Source of the DNA: Smittium mucronatum
Taxonomy: Eukaryota > Kickxellomycota > Harpellomycetes > Harpellales > Legeriomycetaceae
Assembly (NCBI GenBank): GCA_001953115.1
Contig: LSSL01007481.1
Coordinates: 1-25,837 of the forward strand
Direction of reading: 5' to 3'
Length of the DNA: 25,837 bases
Shown one piece after another: positions 1-11,459 of the stretch. The notes below the pieces were generated by a model, which had not been told where the DNA came from, ran no database searches, and saw only the letters and a program-made list of their open reading frames with translations. Numbering within the stretch: the stretch's first letter is position 1; the number at the start of each line of letters is the position of its first letter. The translations under genes were made by a program, and so were the position numbers.

Positions 1-355
1 GAGTACACTTCTGAAAAAATCAGTGTTTTATTCATTTTTTGTAGTAATCTTTCTATTGGATTTGATATTTTTTTCTATTTTAATTATTTTCAAGTTATAG
101 CACCCCCATAAAATATTTTATTTATTTATTTTATTTTATATATTCAATATTTTAAAATATATTGATCAATTTTAGATAAATTTTTCTCATTTCGTTATTA
201 AAACTTCTTTTGTGCTTCTATATTTTTATTCTCAATAATTAGTTTGAAGCTCAGATCTATGAATGTCATATCAAATACCACTTTTATTATTAAAAAAATG
301 AATGATTTAATACATTTAAATACTATTTATTCTTTCAGAAAATGATTTTTTAAAA
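1..355. other. AT-rich flank of LINE relic, nothing assigned
   Basis: No gene is recognised here. The stretch lies downstream (in minus-strand sense) of the LINE reverse transcriptase relic and may hold more of its decayed C-terminal part. A short minus-strand open piece around 330-360 could continue it, but I see no diagnostic motif. It is otherwise low-complexity AT sequence. Confidence 0.4.
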
Positions 356-1370
356 TCAGTATATTGACTGAGAATCACAGTTTTTAGAGGGGGGTGTGAA
401 TTTAACTTTCAAATGCTCACTTTTTTTGGTGTTTTTCTTTTCTTTTTTTTTCAGGCCTTCAATTTTTTTTGATATCTTTTCATAAGATAAATTTTTCTTT
501 TCCTCGCTATTTATTCCATTGGAGACAAACTGTACTCCGAAATATTTAAATTGAAATTTTAAAAAATTGATTTAATGTTACAGTCACGATTTTTTGGGTT
601 GCCTATTTCGATTAGGTTAAATTGTAAAAACGAATTAATTTAGATTTTAAGAACTCAAATTAAATAAATTTGAATCAAATTATGTTAATAAAAATCAAAA
701 ATCAATTAATGTGTCAATTTAAGTACAAAAAAATCAATCTAGGTATAAATGAATAAATTTTAAATCAAATTAGATAAAAAAAATTTTAAAAAATTCTCCA
801 ATTTTAATCAAAAAATGATCAAAATAGACTAATTGTAACAAAAAAAGATCAAATTATCCATTGTTCAAGCTAAGTTATACCCATGAATTTTGGCGAAATT
901 TAAATCCCATCAAACTGATTTATTTCTTCAAAATCAAAATAAAATTTTTCGTTTTTCTAAAACTTACAGGGGTTTGAGGGTTATTTGATATCATCCTATG
1001 CTTAAATTGATTCTCTAACTTATATAATCATTAAGGATCTTCTATTTTCATCTCGGAAATTCTCTAAAAAGATTTTATTTTATCCACTTCTGTGTGGTTA
1101 TAGAATAACTTTTAGGGTTAAAGGCATGATATCTATCAGAAATTTGAGTCTCAAGTACTCGTTATTTCACTTATTCTATCAATTTTAATCTTTTCATAAC
1201 TGGTGGAGGTAAAATGACTTATATTTTTTATTCAATACTATCTATTTAGAAATAAAATTTATATAAATTTAGATTAATATAGTAATTGGGCCAATTGGAA
1301 TTTTTATAAGACACAAATAGGAGTAGGCGAAATTTTGGATTTGGAAGGATTAAAGCATCTTTTTACCATG
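356..1370 (-). pseudogene. Decayed LINE reverse transcriptase
   Basis: This is the remains of a non-LTR retrotransposon reverse transcriptase, the enzyme that copies element RNA into DNA at the target site. Reading the minus strand through several frameshifts gives the RT landmarks in order. A W...LILP segment (from 1368) leads to NSNWPNYYINLNLYK (1302-1258), which resembles the NYRPI...YK block of LINEs. DRYHAFN (1137-1117) resembles motif A (D..KAFD). TMDNLIFF (codon MDN from 861) resembles the catalytic YMDDLKL box, with the second Asp replaced by Asn. KYFGVQFVSNGINSEEKKNL (from 547) resembles the YKYLGI thumb block and stays open to 359. The MDDLK and YKYLGI types are known from R4/Dong-like and related LINEs. 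Order and spacing are right, but stops, shifts and the lost Asp mark it as dead. I cannot see its true start; upstream sequence to about 1560 may belong to it. Confidence 0.6.
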
Positions 1371-3484
1371 TCTGATATAAAATTTATCCATGTGTACCTA
1401 AATTAATTATTTTTACTTGGTTTGACACATATATTAGATTTTGATTTTCATTAACACAATTTGAATTTTTTTAATAAAATTATTTCGATTTTATTTGATA
1501 ACCTTTTTATTTATATTGGTTTTCACTCTTTCATTTTGATTTTAGATGCTAGAAAAAGAAAATTTAGGGAAGAAAATAAAATAGAATTTTTTCTGCTAAC
1601 TGGAATTCTTATCATTAGTTACTAGATGTATGAAAATAGGCTAAATATTCCATCTCTTAAATTTTTAAATCTTAGCTTCTTTCTCAAGGGAAATAATATA
1701 ATTTCAACTGCTATTTTTTATTAAAGTGGAGAAAGTGGACAACTTTTTCCTTGCTCGTGCCATATGGATATTGAATTTTTTTAGTATTCCATTTATCTTA
1801 ACTATGGTTTTTTATAAGTGTTATATATTTATTAATGAGTTTATAAAATTTTACCCAAAGCTAAATTCTCTCAATAAACTTGATAATTATCATCATTTTA
1901 TTATAAAACAGGCCTTGTACTGGTCTGAAATTATTGGATAACATTTATTTTGTTTTTTTTGCCCCAATTTGTTTTTTTCTACTAAAAAACTTATCATCAG
2001 TATATTTTCAAAAATACTCTTATTTTTTTATAAAAAAATATTTTCTAAGGCAAATAATTTGTCCTAGGACTTACTGAAGCCAATTTTAACATATTTTTGC
2101 GAGCATTTAATAATTTTTTTTGGCAGCTCAATCGACCTATAGTTTATTTGGTTTTATAATTTCCATTTTTAGAATTATCATTATCATAATTAATCTTAAC
2201 CCCCCTCTAATTCCGTTCCATTTTTTCATTTTACTGCTTCATTGGAGTATTCAAAAGTAATATGAAATTTCAGTTTTTTTTTTATATAATTTTGAATTCA
2301 TTCTGTATAGTTTCTAATACTTATTTTTGCGATATTAATTTAATTTATTCTCTATTTCTCTGATTAGGATATTAATTTCCAATTTTCATTTTCAAACGGT
2401 GCGTTTTTTTTTTAGGATGCAATTTTTGGCTGGCTCATTTTAAATATATCCCTTTATTAAATAAATTTTTATGAGAAGCCCGTACATTTACTTTTTTTTT
2501 GAGCTCTAACTTTAGTATAAAGTTTTTTTTTGTGTAGAATTTTTTTTTTTTTTTAGTTTTTACTGTTTAAAAGAATTTTTTATTAAAATTTTTTATTAAA
2601 GTTATTTTTTTATTTTATAATGTTCCGTTGAAGTAAATCTTAATATAACTTTTTATATTTATCAACGGGAGAAAATACTCTCTTTTGAGACATATCTGCA
2701 AATAGGAACAGTATTCAGAAAAGATTTAACGTGTAAAAAGATTATTAGATAAAAAATTATTCTATTATAACGAGGCTATTCATAACTATTTCAATATCTA
2801 CATATTGATTCAATCTTTAAAAAAAACTCCTGCCTTTAGGTTTAATATTGTAGCCATTTCACCCAAAAAATTCAAAGCAGTTTCTGATCTCAATGCTTTT
2901 TAGTAGAACTAAAAATCATTTATTGTATTTTTCTTTTTTCTTTTTTTTATTGGTTAAATAAATAAAAATTAGAGATTTGATTCCTTTTTGGATATATTTT
3001 TAATTTTGTTATTTCTAAATTGAATTTCTATCTTATATTTCCGGAGATTGTCTTTTTTTTTCGTTTTCCTTTGGAGTTATATTATTCATATATTGACTAG
3101 ATTTCAATGAAAATGTTTTTAACCAATTTTTTTCTATTCGATAGAGGTATGAATATCTGGTTTCAATATATTTTAAATTTTTCAGAATTATTTTATTTTA
3201 TTTTCCAGTTAAATAGCCGTATGGCCTATTCTATTCTTTAAATTTTTATTCTCTAGATTTATTATGTGTAGCTTACTATTATCTTTATGTTTATTTCTCT
3301 CCGATCTATTAATTAATTGAAAAATAAATATGATTATTTTCTGATAACCCCATTTTTGGATTAAATAATTTCTATCATATTTAATTCTTTAATAATATAT
3401 TCTATATTTATGGTTTCTGGGTTAGAAAAGCCTCTTATATTATGAATATTTTGGTTATAGTAAGCTTGATGGTTTTTTAAATTA
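1371..3484. other. No recognised gene; plus strand very T-rich
   Basis: I see no assignable gene. A 71-codon open frame at 1726-1941 (plus) begins at GTG, lacks any motif I know and is close to what chance gives at this base composition. The plus strand is conspicuously T-rich with runs of 8-12 T, so the minus strand is A-rich like the coding strands of the other relics here. This fits a badly decayed upstream part of the minus-strand LINE, but no motif proves it. Confidence 0.35.
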
Positions 3485-3794
3485 TAATTAAATAATATTT
3501 CTGGAACTATGTTCAGACCATTTCCTTTTTTTAAATTTTTTTAGGATATACGTACCATTTTTTTCCTCTGACATGTTCAAATTCCCCGATATAATTACCT
3601 CTCGGTGGAAGTTCTTGTTTGCTATTGGGTTTTCTTTCATATATTTAAAAATAAACACTATTATCTTTCCCAAATCATCAAGTATAGATTTGATATTTTT
3701 TTGATACCAATTTTTATTTTTATGGCAGTCGCTAAAGATAGCCTTTATTATAATTAGTTTAAGGTATGCTGAATTTCTTATTGTATTTCATTAA
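3485..3794 (-). pseudogene. Unassigned open segment, faintly endonuclease-like
   Basis: The minus strand is free of stops for about 102 codons, longer than most random runs at this composition. No ATG start is needed to explain it as a relic. Within it, NFHREVIISGNLNMSEEKNG (near 3610-3550) loosely resembles the EVIIAGDLNA block of APE-type LINE endonucleases, with Asn in place of the Asp. No upstream YAP block is visible. The distance to the LINE RT at 1.3 kb is larger than usual for one element, so a link would need an insertion. It is also compatible with an unrelated protein relic or with chance. Confidence 0.2.
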
Positions 3795-5600
3795 TCATAT
3801 TTTCCATTTAATTCACAATATTTTTTTCATCTAGTACTTTTACAATATTATTTATCATTTTCTTAAATTTTTATTTTTCTTAGGATAAATCTCCCATATA
3901 AGAATTTTTTTTTGTCAGAATCTCTTTGAAAATATTTTTTTACATTTCATAATTCCTTTTTCTCTTATTAATATGCCATTCTTACTTATATCCACGAATC
4001 TCATCTTATTTTATAATATTTTTGGGTTTTTTATCATTTAATACTATCATCCTCGCTATCAGAGTTTTCCGGATTGGCGTATTTGATTTTATGAGTGATT
4101 TAAATGCCTTAATTTGGAGTTTGAGAGGAATATAAATTTGAGAAATCTTTTTTGAAAAATCAGTTTTTATTTTTATTTTTTTTGCAGAATTTTTTTTAGA
4201 ATGGAGAGCTTATGTATTGAATTTGAATCTTTTTTTAAGGATTTTTCTTAAGTTTATTTAAATGAAAAGCATCCAGTAAAAGTATTATTAGTGCTTTTTC
4301 TGGATTCATTTTCGGATTCTATCTTTTTAACGAACTTTGTAAATTTCTAAATGTGCTTTATATTTTTTTTAAAGCCATCAGTTATATTTTAGCTTTCTAT
4401 TTTCTATGGAGTGTTTTTAATATTCGTTCTTATTTATTATTTATTAATTTTTGATTTTGTTTTCGATTTTATATATATAATTATATCATTGCATGCAGAG
4501 CCACTCTGAAACCATTAAAATTTTCGTATAATTTAATAAATATCTTCTTTTTTTTTTTGGCATACATTTAATTGATTACTCTCAGTCGGCGCAGAGTCTA
4601 GTCTTGACTAAATTATAAAATTTGATTTTCTCTGGCTCTTTTCCTCTAAGGATACTCAATTTAATTACTTTTTTTTCTTTTTCTTGTTTAATACTTTGTG
4701 TTGTATCATACTTTTTTAAATAAACTCTCAAATTTTTTACTAAAAATGCCTTCTTTTTTTTCAATATGTATCTACTGGGAGTGGTGATCTTCTCATACTA
4801 GAGAATTTTTATTGTCCATTTTTTTTAGTATTTTTCCTCAAATTTTTAGCTTTAATAATATTCTGAAACTTTTAATGGATATTTATTTAGTTTTTCGGGT
4901 TTTTATGCTATGATATTGTATATCTCTCATAATTTCTAAAATTATATTTATATCATTGGTGCTTCACTCCAATATTTGATTCCATTGTGTTAATATATTT
5001 TTATTTTGATATTATGTTATATTTTTCACGACATTTTGCTGTTTCAAGCTACTATTTTTTTTCATTTTATGTATTATTATTTGTTTTTATCTTCGTTTTT
5101 AACGTTTGCATTTTTGAATTTAAGAAAAAATATCCTACTTTTGACGTTTATTTCGAAACAAACTTGTATTTAGAGGATTTAAATTATTGATTTCATGGCT
5201 ATTTCTTCAATCCGCTCTTCAATATTATTAATATAGCACTCCAGTTTGAAGTTGCTTTTTTCTATTTTTTTTTCTTAATCCTCTCCTCATTTTAGTATTT
5301 TTATCAATGATTTCGGTTAATTTTTTTGAGATTTTTACTCTCAGTGATTAAATTTGTCAGTTTCATTTTCCGTAAGTTATTTTTTGTAATTTCTTCTTAT
5401 GATCATTTCTTACATGAGTAAACTTGGACGTGATGGCTCACTCATTCACTTTCAGTTTTTTTAATGCATATTTTTAAATTTCTACGTTTTAATTGGTACT
5501 ATTTTTCTTTACTTTTTTTGTTTTATTGGGTTTTTATAGAGATAAAAGCTAAATGAAAAATTTTTAAATGAGTTTGCTACATTACTGGTGCCTATTTTTT
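3795..5600. other. No assigned gene; minus strand A-rich, coiled-coil-like
   Basis: No gene can be named. Translated on the minus strand, the region is rich in Lys, Glu, Asn and Ile. It contains coding-like scraps such as EKSNFKLECYINNIEERIEE (5265-5205), which has heptad-like spacing, and an acidic NPENSDSEDDSIK ending near 4045. On the plus strand, 4268-4790 is unusually open (three stops in about 174 codons), but its translation is T-driven Phe/Leu/Ile, as expected of the antisense of an A-rich coding strand. I read this as a decayed minus-strand coding region of unknown type. Confidence 0.3.
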
Positions 5601-7587
5601 ATGGAGAAATTAAATATCCATTAAATTACTTAATTGTACAAAATTTTAGACAATTTTATCAAAACTTTAATTCATACAAAAATATCTCAATTTTTCCAAT
5701 ATTTTTAAATGAAAATATGGTTAATATTATATAAATATATTAGCATTTTTACATTGGCCTATTTTAATATAGTTATTTTTATGGTCAATAAAAATCCAAA
5801 AAAATCCTGAATCGTTTCAAAATAAAATTTAGAAACTATAAATTCTATAAAACTAAATTATACAGATTTATTTTATCCTCCTCCGCTTTATACTAAACTC
5901 AAAATCAAAAAATTGCATCTTAAAATAAAATTTAACTTAACCATGCCTGAAATTGAACGAAATATTCTGAAGTTTATCACTTTATTTTCAGTGCTTTAAA
6001 TTATCCTTTAAAATTATTAATTAGATTTAGATTTTTTAAATTTGAAAATTGTAACCAATTTGGAATAATCTAAACGAAATTTATTTTACTTTAAAATACT
6101 ATATAAAAATTTATAAATTATTTTGGAATAAATTTCTTATTTTTTCCCTGCATAGAAAGAGAATATAAATGGGCTAAATATGCGTCAAAGTGGTTTACGT
6201 AAAATTTTAAACTTATTTACTAAGCATATACAAAAAATTTTGAGAAAAGATTAATTTCGATAAGGTTTTTTTTTTATAAAAATGAGAATTAAATTTGATA
6301 AAACCCACAAAGCTAAAAAAATATTAAATTAGATGGACATAAATCAAACGTAACTTTGCCATAATCTCTATTCAGAACATCTCGCAAATATTATATAAAT
6401 ATATTTTTTATATTTTAATATGCTTTGATATTTTTAGGCTATTAATATTTCTATTTTTTGCAGATATTTGGATATTTTCTTAAAATAAAAATTATGGATT
6501 TAGAATTTAGAAACATGGTTATTAACTAAAAACTTTTATTCAATTAAAATATATAAAATAGATTTTATTCCTTTTTAAAGGGAAAAATCTTTCAATTTTT
6601 TTCTTAATCTTCCTTTTTTGAATTTTAATTATTGTACTCACTTTTATGAGGCTGAGTCAATTTAGTTTTTTTATATAATTTAATACGCTTTTTTTTTTGT
6701 TTTAAAAAAAATTTTTAATTGTATATTAATTCCCTAAAACTCTTCTTTTTATCATCTATATACAAAATTCAGATTTTAAATTCCGCTTTAACATTCTATC
6801 TTTAGAGTTATTATAAAAAATTGAGCTCATTTTTCCGAAATTCATTTATTATCGGTTCGTATAGTCATTTATCTGATGATTGAATAAATTTAAATACTCA
6901 CAATTTTTTTAATCCGTAAACTAAAAAAAAAAATTTAGTCACTTCCAAATTGTATGTATTCTTAATATACCGATTATATCAATTGAATTGATATTAGATA
7001 CCAATTCTCATAATAATTTCAAGTTTTTATTTAAAACCTCCTTTAAATTGGATTTTTTTTTCTTTATAAAAATTTTCTTTTAAAAATAATAATAAATCTT
7101 TCTAAAGCGTTATTGGAGCTGTGACCGAGTATATTTTCTCACTAAATTTCTAAGAGTTAGATTTTATGAGTTTATATTTAAATATTTTTATAAAAACTCC
7201 CTGCTTCTGCAAAAAACAGTCCATTTTCGATTTAGTAAATCGAAATTTTATCCTAGTTTCGTGTTTTAATTTTAGTTTTGCAATATATAAATCATCTAGA
7301 AATTTGGAGATGTGGTCTTGTTATATTTTGAAAGCTTCTTAACACTTGTGTCGAAAATTTCATTTCAGCACACGGTGCATTGAACTTATAGAAAAAAAAT
7401 TTTATTTTCGGAGGAGAATATTTAAATAAATAACTTGTATACAATAATCAATTGAAAATGATACAAAAATTATATCTAATATACACAGATGGATATCTGA
7501 ATGTTATTTATGGTTCATCTAACTCATAATTTTTTACAGAAATATATAATTTCAACTCATCTTATGACAATTTTTTCTATCTATTTT
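5601..7587. other. AT-rich interval, no recognised gene
   Basis: Nothing is named here. The 3' half of IS630 copy C should fall in this interval by comparison with copy A (C-terminus near 6.9 kb, terminal repeat near 6.5 kb). I found neither the D34E region nor a convincing terminal repeat, so that half is deleted, displaced or too decayed. Minus-strand open pieces at about 7320-7150 (starting QDHISKFLDDLYIAKLKLKH) do not match transposase and may come from another insertion. Confidence 0.35.
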
Positions 7588-7836
7588 ATTTATTCTTTCG
7601 TTTGTGGAGAATAATATAAATATTAAATTGCTTCTTATCTGGACAATTTTTTTTTCCGTCTTTAGGTTTTGGGTTGATGCTACTGGTTTTTAGCCAGTTT
7701 TATGCTGTAGATAAGGAACTTGGTGTACTCCAAAAAGATTTTATAAAAAATTTCCACTCTCAGCTGATTTAACTACAGCCGATCTTACTGAAAATGAATT
7801 TTTTTGTATCTCCCCCTGGTTTTTGAAATAAATTCA
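7588..7836 (-). pseudogene. IS630/Tc1-type transposase, N-terminal fragment (copy C)
   Basis: This fragment carries the DNA-binding N-terminus of a DD34E transposase. FSVRSAVVKSAESGNFL (from 7794), a stop, then NLFGVHQVP aligns with NILSDNAFIIQSVRNGEYFYNL...IP of copy A. After a frame change, LSTA, a stop, and NWLKTSSINPKPKDGKKN gives the HTH (STAYxW) followed by the P..GGKKK linker typical of IS630/Tc1 transposases. Several stops and at least one frameshift make it inactive. The sequence below about 7588 no longer matches copies A or B, so the catalytic core is missing. Confidence 0.6.
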
Positions 7837-8477
7837 ACCGAATTTTGGTTGCCTGTTTTACTATTGGATCCCATTCTTGGAACTGAAACTTTTCGTTTAA
7901 TATTTTTTATGTAATCCAAAAAAAAAAATCGTTTATGCAAATACTTTTTTGATTTGTTAAAATTATTTTATCTAATTTGGCTTTATTAAATACGAATTAA
8001 AATTTTATTCGACCATTCTTTGGATTATTACACATTACCCAGAAGGTCATCTAAAACTATATTTTAATACAACTTATTTTGTTTTTAATCAAACTCATTA
8101 ATAATACAGCTAAGTTTATATGTTATAAATACAGCTATATCAATGAAAAAAATCGAAAATTCCTAAATGGGCCTTAATTTATGCGGATAATTCTATTTTT
8201 TAATATTTGTGTTTTGTAATTTTTTTACTTTTATTAAAGTCCATTAGTCCTGAACTAATATAAAATGAATATTTTAATCTCTATAATTTTACAAAAAAAT
8301 CCAATAACTAAATTCCTCTAGATCTACATTCATTAAATTTTCTTTAAAGAACTGGGCTACTTTTTTAGGACAAAATAATGGTACTTTTTTCTAATAGCGT
8401 TTTTTTATTTTGATTCTAAATATTCTAAATGCAGTTTTTAGTATTAGAATTTATATTTTGCCTATTTGGTCTCACCT

Positions 8478-8720
8478 TTTACCAATTATGCTGTATTATT
8501 TACCAAAAAAATTTCAGTATTTTCAAATTAATTTTCACTACATCCAATCAGGTTTTAATATTTACCAACCAATTTTCACTGTTTTTGAATTTGATTGTGT
8601 TAAATTCAAATAGTTTATACTATTTACCAATTAATTTTCTCCATTATTGAATTTGATTGCACTAAATCCAATTAGAATTTGCTATTTTTGAATTTCCTTT
8701 CACTATTTTTGAAATTAATT
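8478..8720. repeat. Subterminal tandem array, ~62-bp period
   Basis: Degenerate tandem units lie just inside the copy C terminus. The block atttaccaa starts at 8498, 8560 and 8622, giving a 62-base period, and an extra partial copy starts at 8478. Each unit also contains ttgaatttgattg (near 8587 and 8648). Subterminal repeats are common transposase-binding or spacing sequences in DNA transposons. A looser AT-repeat tract of similar flavour lies inside the copy A terminus. Confidence 0.55.
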
Positions 8721-8733
8721 GTGAAAAGGTGTA
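8721..8733. repeat. Terminal inverted repeat of IS630 copy C
   Basis: GTGAAAAGGTGTA is the exact reverse complement of TACACCTTTTCAC at 24115-24127. It ends in the TA expected of a Tc1/IS630 insertion. Confidence 0.6.
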
Positions 8734-8761
8734 GATATTATAGCATTTTGCGATAAAATAT

Positions 8762-11459
8762 AGTATTTTTTGGCCATAAATTCTTGTTCTGTAAAAAATT
8801 CCTGATTTTGATCTTTTTTGGTCTCTTGTTTGTTATATTCTTTTTCTTTGTGAGGTTCAAATGGTGAATAGTTAAATAAAGAGTACAATTTGATATTAGA
8901 GAATATTTTGAGTCTATATGATAAGTATGAAATATCATTTTTGATCCAAAAGGTCCAGGGATCTATTTTTGGTTGTTTTTTTTAATTTTCTTTGTCATTT
9001 TATGTTTTTTGAATTTTAAATAACCATATATTCTCCAGAAAAACTATTAGACCCTTTCTTATAACTATTATCATTTTTTTTCTTGTATTCGGATGGTTAT
9101 GCAAACTTTAATTTGAATATTTTCGTTTCTTCTATTATTTAGATATCCTGGATTATTCATCCAAAGCACTAGATGGCTAGTTATGAATTGCAAAAATTTG
9201 AGTAAATTATCCTATAAGAGAAATAAAAAGTGATATCCTTGGACTTTTTTGTGTATAATTAATATATATAAATTTTCTAAAGGAAGCAAACTAAAACTAT
9301 TACTTTTCGGTAATTGATATAGCATCAAAGGTATAATTATAATTTCTGATTGAACCTTTCAGTTTTACCATAGGCTTTGGAGTGAAATTATGACGGTTTC
9401 TTTACCCTTACTCTTACCTTCAGAAGCTTGAATAATCTTTTCCGAAAACATGCTGTAATTTGCTAATTTTTTATGATATTATTTACCTTGGTGACCCATA
9501 ATGTTTAAATATTTTTTTTATAAATATTAAAACTGTATCTCAATATCAGGAATTTTTTTTGGTATTAAAAATGAAAAAAAAATTTAAAAAAAATCTAAAA
9601 TAATTAAAATCGATCTTTATTCTCTTTATTTCTATCAATATACAATTCAAAAAATAATTATTGATTCTCAGGGACTTGATAAATTTTCTAGAAACTGCGA
9701 AATTCCTAATTTTTTCTTTTTTTTTTATTTAGTTTTTTTAAATTTATCACAGGTCAGAATGCATATTTTTTATTATTTCTCTCAACTTTGGAAACCTTTG
9801 GTATATTTTTATCAAAGAAAAAAATTTCTTGATTCCTATAATTCTTGTTAGTCACGAGTGTGATAAGTTTTAATTATATCTAGAATACTTATTTTTGTTA
9901 TTTATAACTTTGCGTGTACGTATATAACTTTTTCTTTATTTTTTAATATCTAGGAGGTTTTTTATAGAGATTTTTATTGGCCTTTCTCTCATCTTTCTCC
10001 CAATAAAATTGGATCCATTCTGGCTCAAAATCTTTGGCACTGCAGATATTTAATTTTAAAAAATTTTCTTTGCAGAATATTCTGATCCATTTCTTTAAAA
10101 TACTTGCATTAATTTCTTCACTATAAAGCGTTAAGTTTGCTACTGTTTACATCTGTTCTGAACTTGAAACCAAATTTTTGACTTGAAAATATAATCGAAC
10201 GTCGTAATTTCTTCTATTAAAGTTTTATTATTTCTTAAATACACTAATTTTTTATGATATTTTATACCAAAGTTTTAAAATTTGATAATTCTAAATATTT
10301 TAACCTATTTTTGAGCGCTGTTACTATTTCTTGGGCACATTTTCATAAAAATTGTATTTAATTGTTTACATAATTTTTTTTTTCTAGAAATAATCTACAA
10401 GTCTAAGGTTTACATTTTACTTTTCTTGGGATAATATACCACCAATTTCAAATCACTGGGTATTTTTTTTGGATCGTGAATCTTTTATCAGGATTAAGAC
10501 ACTGAATTACAGGGGTCTTTGAAAGCATTTTTACCATTTTTATGTAATTATATTCCGATTTTTAATTATATTTAAAGGAAATTCTCTTTTTTTTAGTCTG
10601 GCTATTATAAGAAATTTTTTAGACAAGTTATAGATAAACTTTCTAAAATATTAATTAAACTCGATAAATAATTGAATATCTCTATGGCTTTGGGAAATTT
10701 TCCATTTGGTTAAGTATTTTACTTTTTCTGAATCTCATTTAGCCCCTGGTGCAGATATTATGGCAAAAGAAGGTCGATTTCTTTTACTTTGATTTTTTTG
10801 TTTTCTAGTTTGAAATATAAAATGTTTTTCTATAGCTTCTGCGAATCGATTTGAATTTTCTGATTTTATCCTTTTTTTTCAGAGAATATTATTATAAATT
10901 CTAATTAATCTAAATTATATTCATCTAGAACTTCTAAAAAAAATATTTTGATTAGTTTTTGAAAATCAGCCGAAGTTTTGAAATTATAAAAGAAATTAAT
11001 ACGTGGATTAATCTTAATTATCTAAAGTGGAATATTTTTTAAATATTATCTTTTTCAATAATTACAATATTATATGCTACTTTCAGATACAACTACGAGA
11101 ATATTTTATGTTTTCTTAGCCTATATAATTATTGATCGATTCTAGAGAGTTGATAAAGACGTTATTAGTAATTTACTTTAATTTACTTTAAATACAGCCT
11201 CAGCTTTTCTATCTTTTTTTAAAAATAATGATTGGAACACCTACAGGTGAGTTTTAGGGCTGTAAAAATATATTTTAATTTTTAATTGATTGCCTCAATA
11301 TCTATTTAAATTATAATTTTGAGATATAATAAATTGAAACCATGAAGTAGTTTTTCCTGGGACTAAATCTATTAGAAATTCACATTCTTTTTTGTGAAGA
11401 AAGAGTTTAAGAAATTTTTCTATCAAAAAAAGTAGAATAATCCTGATATCTTAGGACAT
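8762..11459 (-). pseudogene. pol: Ty3/gypsy pol relic 1 (RT-RNase H-integrase)
   Basis: This is a near-complete but heavily decayed pol of a Ty3/gypsy (chromovirus-like) LTR retrotransposon. In minus-strand order I see YQDYSTFFDRKIS and CEFLIDLVPGK (linker before RT, ~11440-11350), SPVGVPIIIF (11250-11221) and LKVAYNIVIIEKDNI (~11083-11041). The active-site block is LEFIIIFSEKK (from 10904), where YLDD should stand. IISAPGAK and EKVKYLTKWK lead to YFRKFI (~10770-10640), the RT tail. RNase H shows EIGGILSQ (~10449-10426) and EIVTALKNRLKYL. Integrase has a zinc-finger remnant (YHTRD near 9862, CILTC at 9763-9749), then SQFLENLSSP, IFKHYGSP and KAYGKTERFNQKL (9378-9340). The C-terminal tail has NSKNIK and SPFEPHKEKEYNK (to ~8830), like the HVSLLEPY block. 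Many stops and shifts, and loss of the catalytic Asp pair, make it dead. No gag, protease or flanking LTRs were recognised. Confidence 0.8.

Larger units (their letters stand above)
7588..8733 (-). mobile_element. Tc1/IS630-type DNA transposon, copy C (5' half)
   Basis: This is the 5' half of a cut-and-paste DNA transposon. From the outer end inward (minus-strand sense) it has a terminal inverted repeat (8721-8733), a tandem subterminal array, a roughly 650-base leader and the N-terminal part of the transposase. The outer end is identical over 13 bases to the end of copy A at 24115, and the helix-turn-helix protein sequence is similar, so the two belong to one family or close relatives. The other end was not found. 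The TA dinucleotide forming the outermost bases is the usual Tc1/mariner target duplication. Confidence 0.6.

Noticed and set aside
1726..1941. 71-codon plus-strand open frame
   Set aside because: It begins at GTG, has no recognisable motif, and runs of this length are expected about ten times by chance over six frames at this composition.
4582..4764. Minus-strand Lys-rich 60-codon frame as a gene
   Set aside because: It has no motif, and its length and Lys content are as expected from A-rich DNA; kept only as part of the general skew observation.
6633..6650. tgtactcacttttatgagg as the missing 3' end of IS630 copy C
   Set aside because: It is near the expected position but matches TACACCTTTTCAC poorly, and no subterminal array lies inside it.
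8410..8650. Two overlapping plus-strand open frames
   Set aside because: They lie inside the 62-bp subterminal repeat array of IS630 copy C and reflect the T-rich repeat.
8738..8938. Minus-strand 66-codon open frame taken as a small gene
   Set aside because: It overlaps the tail of gypsy pol relic 1 in another frame; the pol reading with EPHKEKEYNK explains the sequence better.
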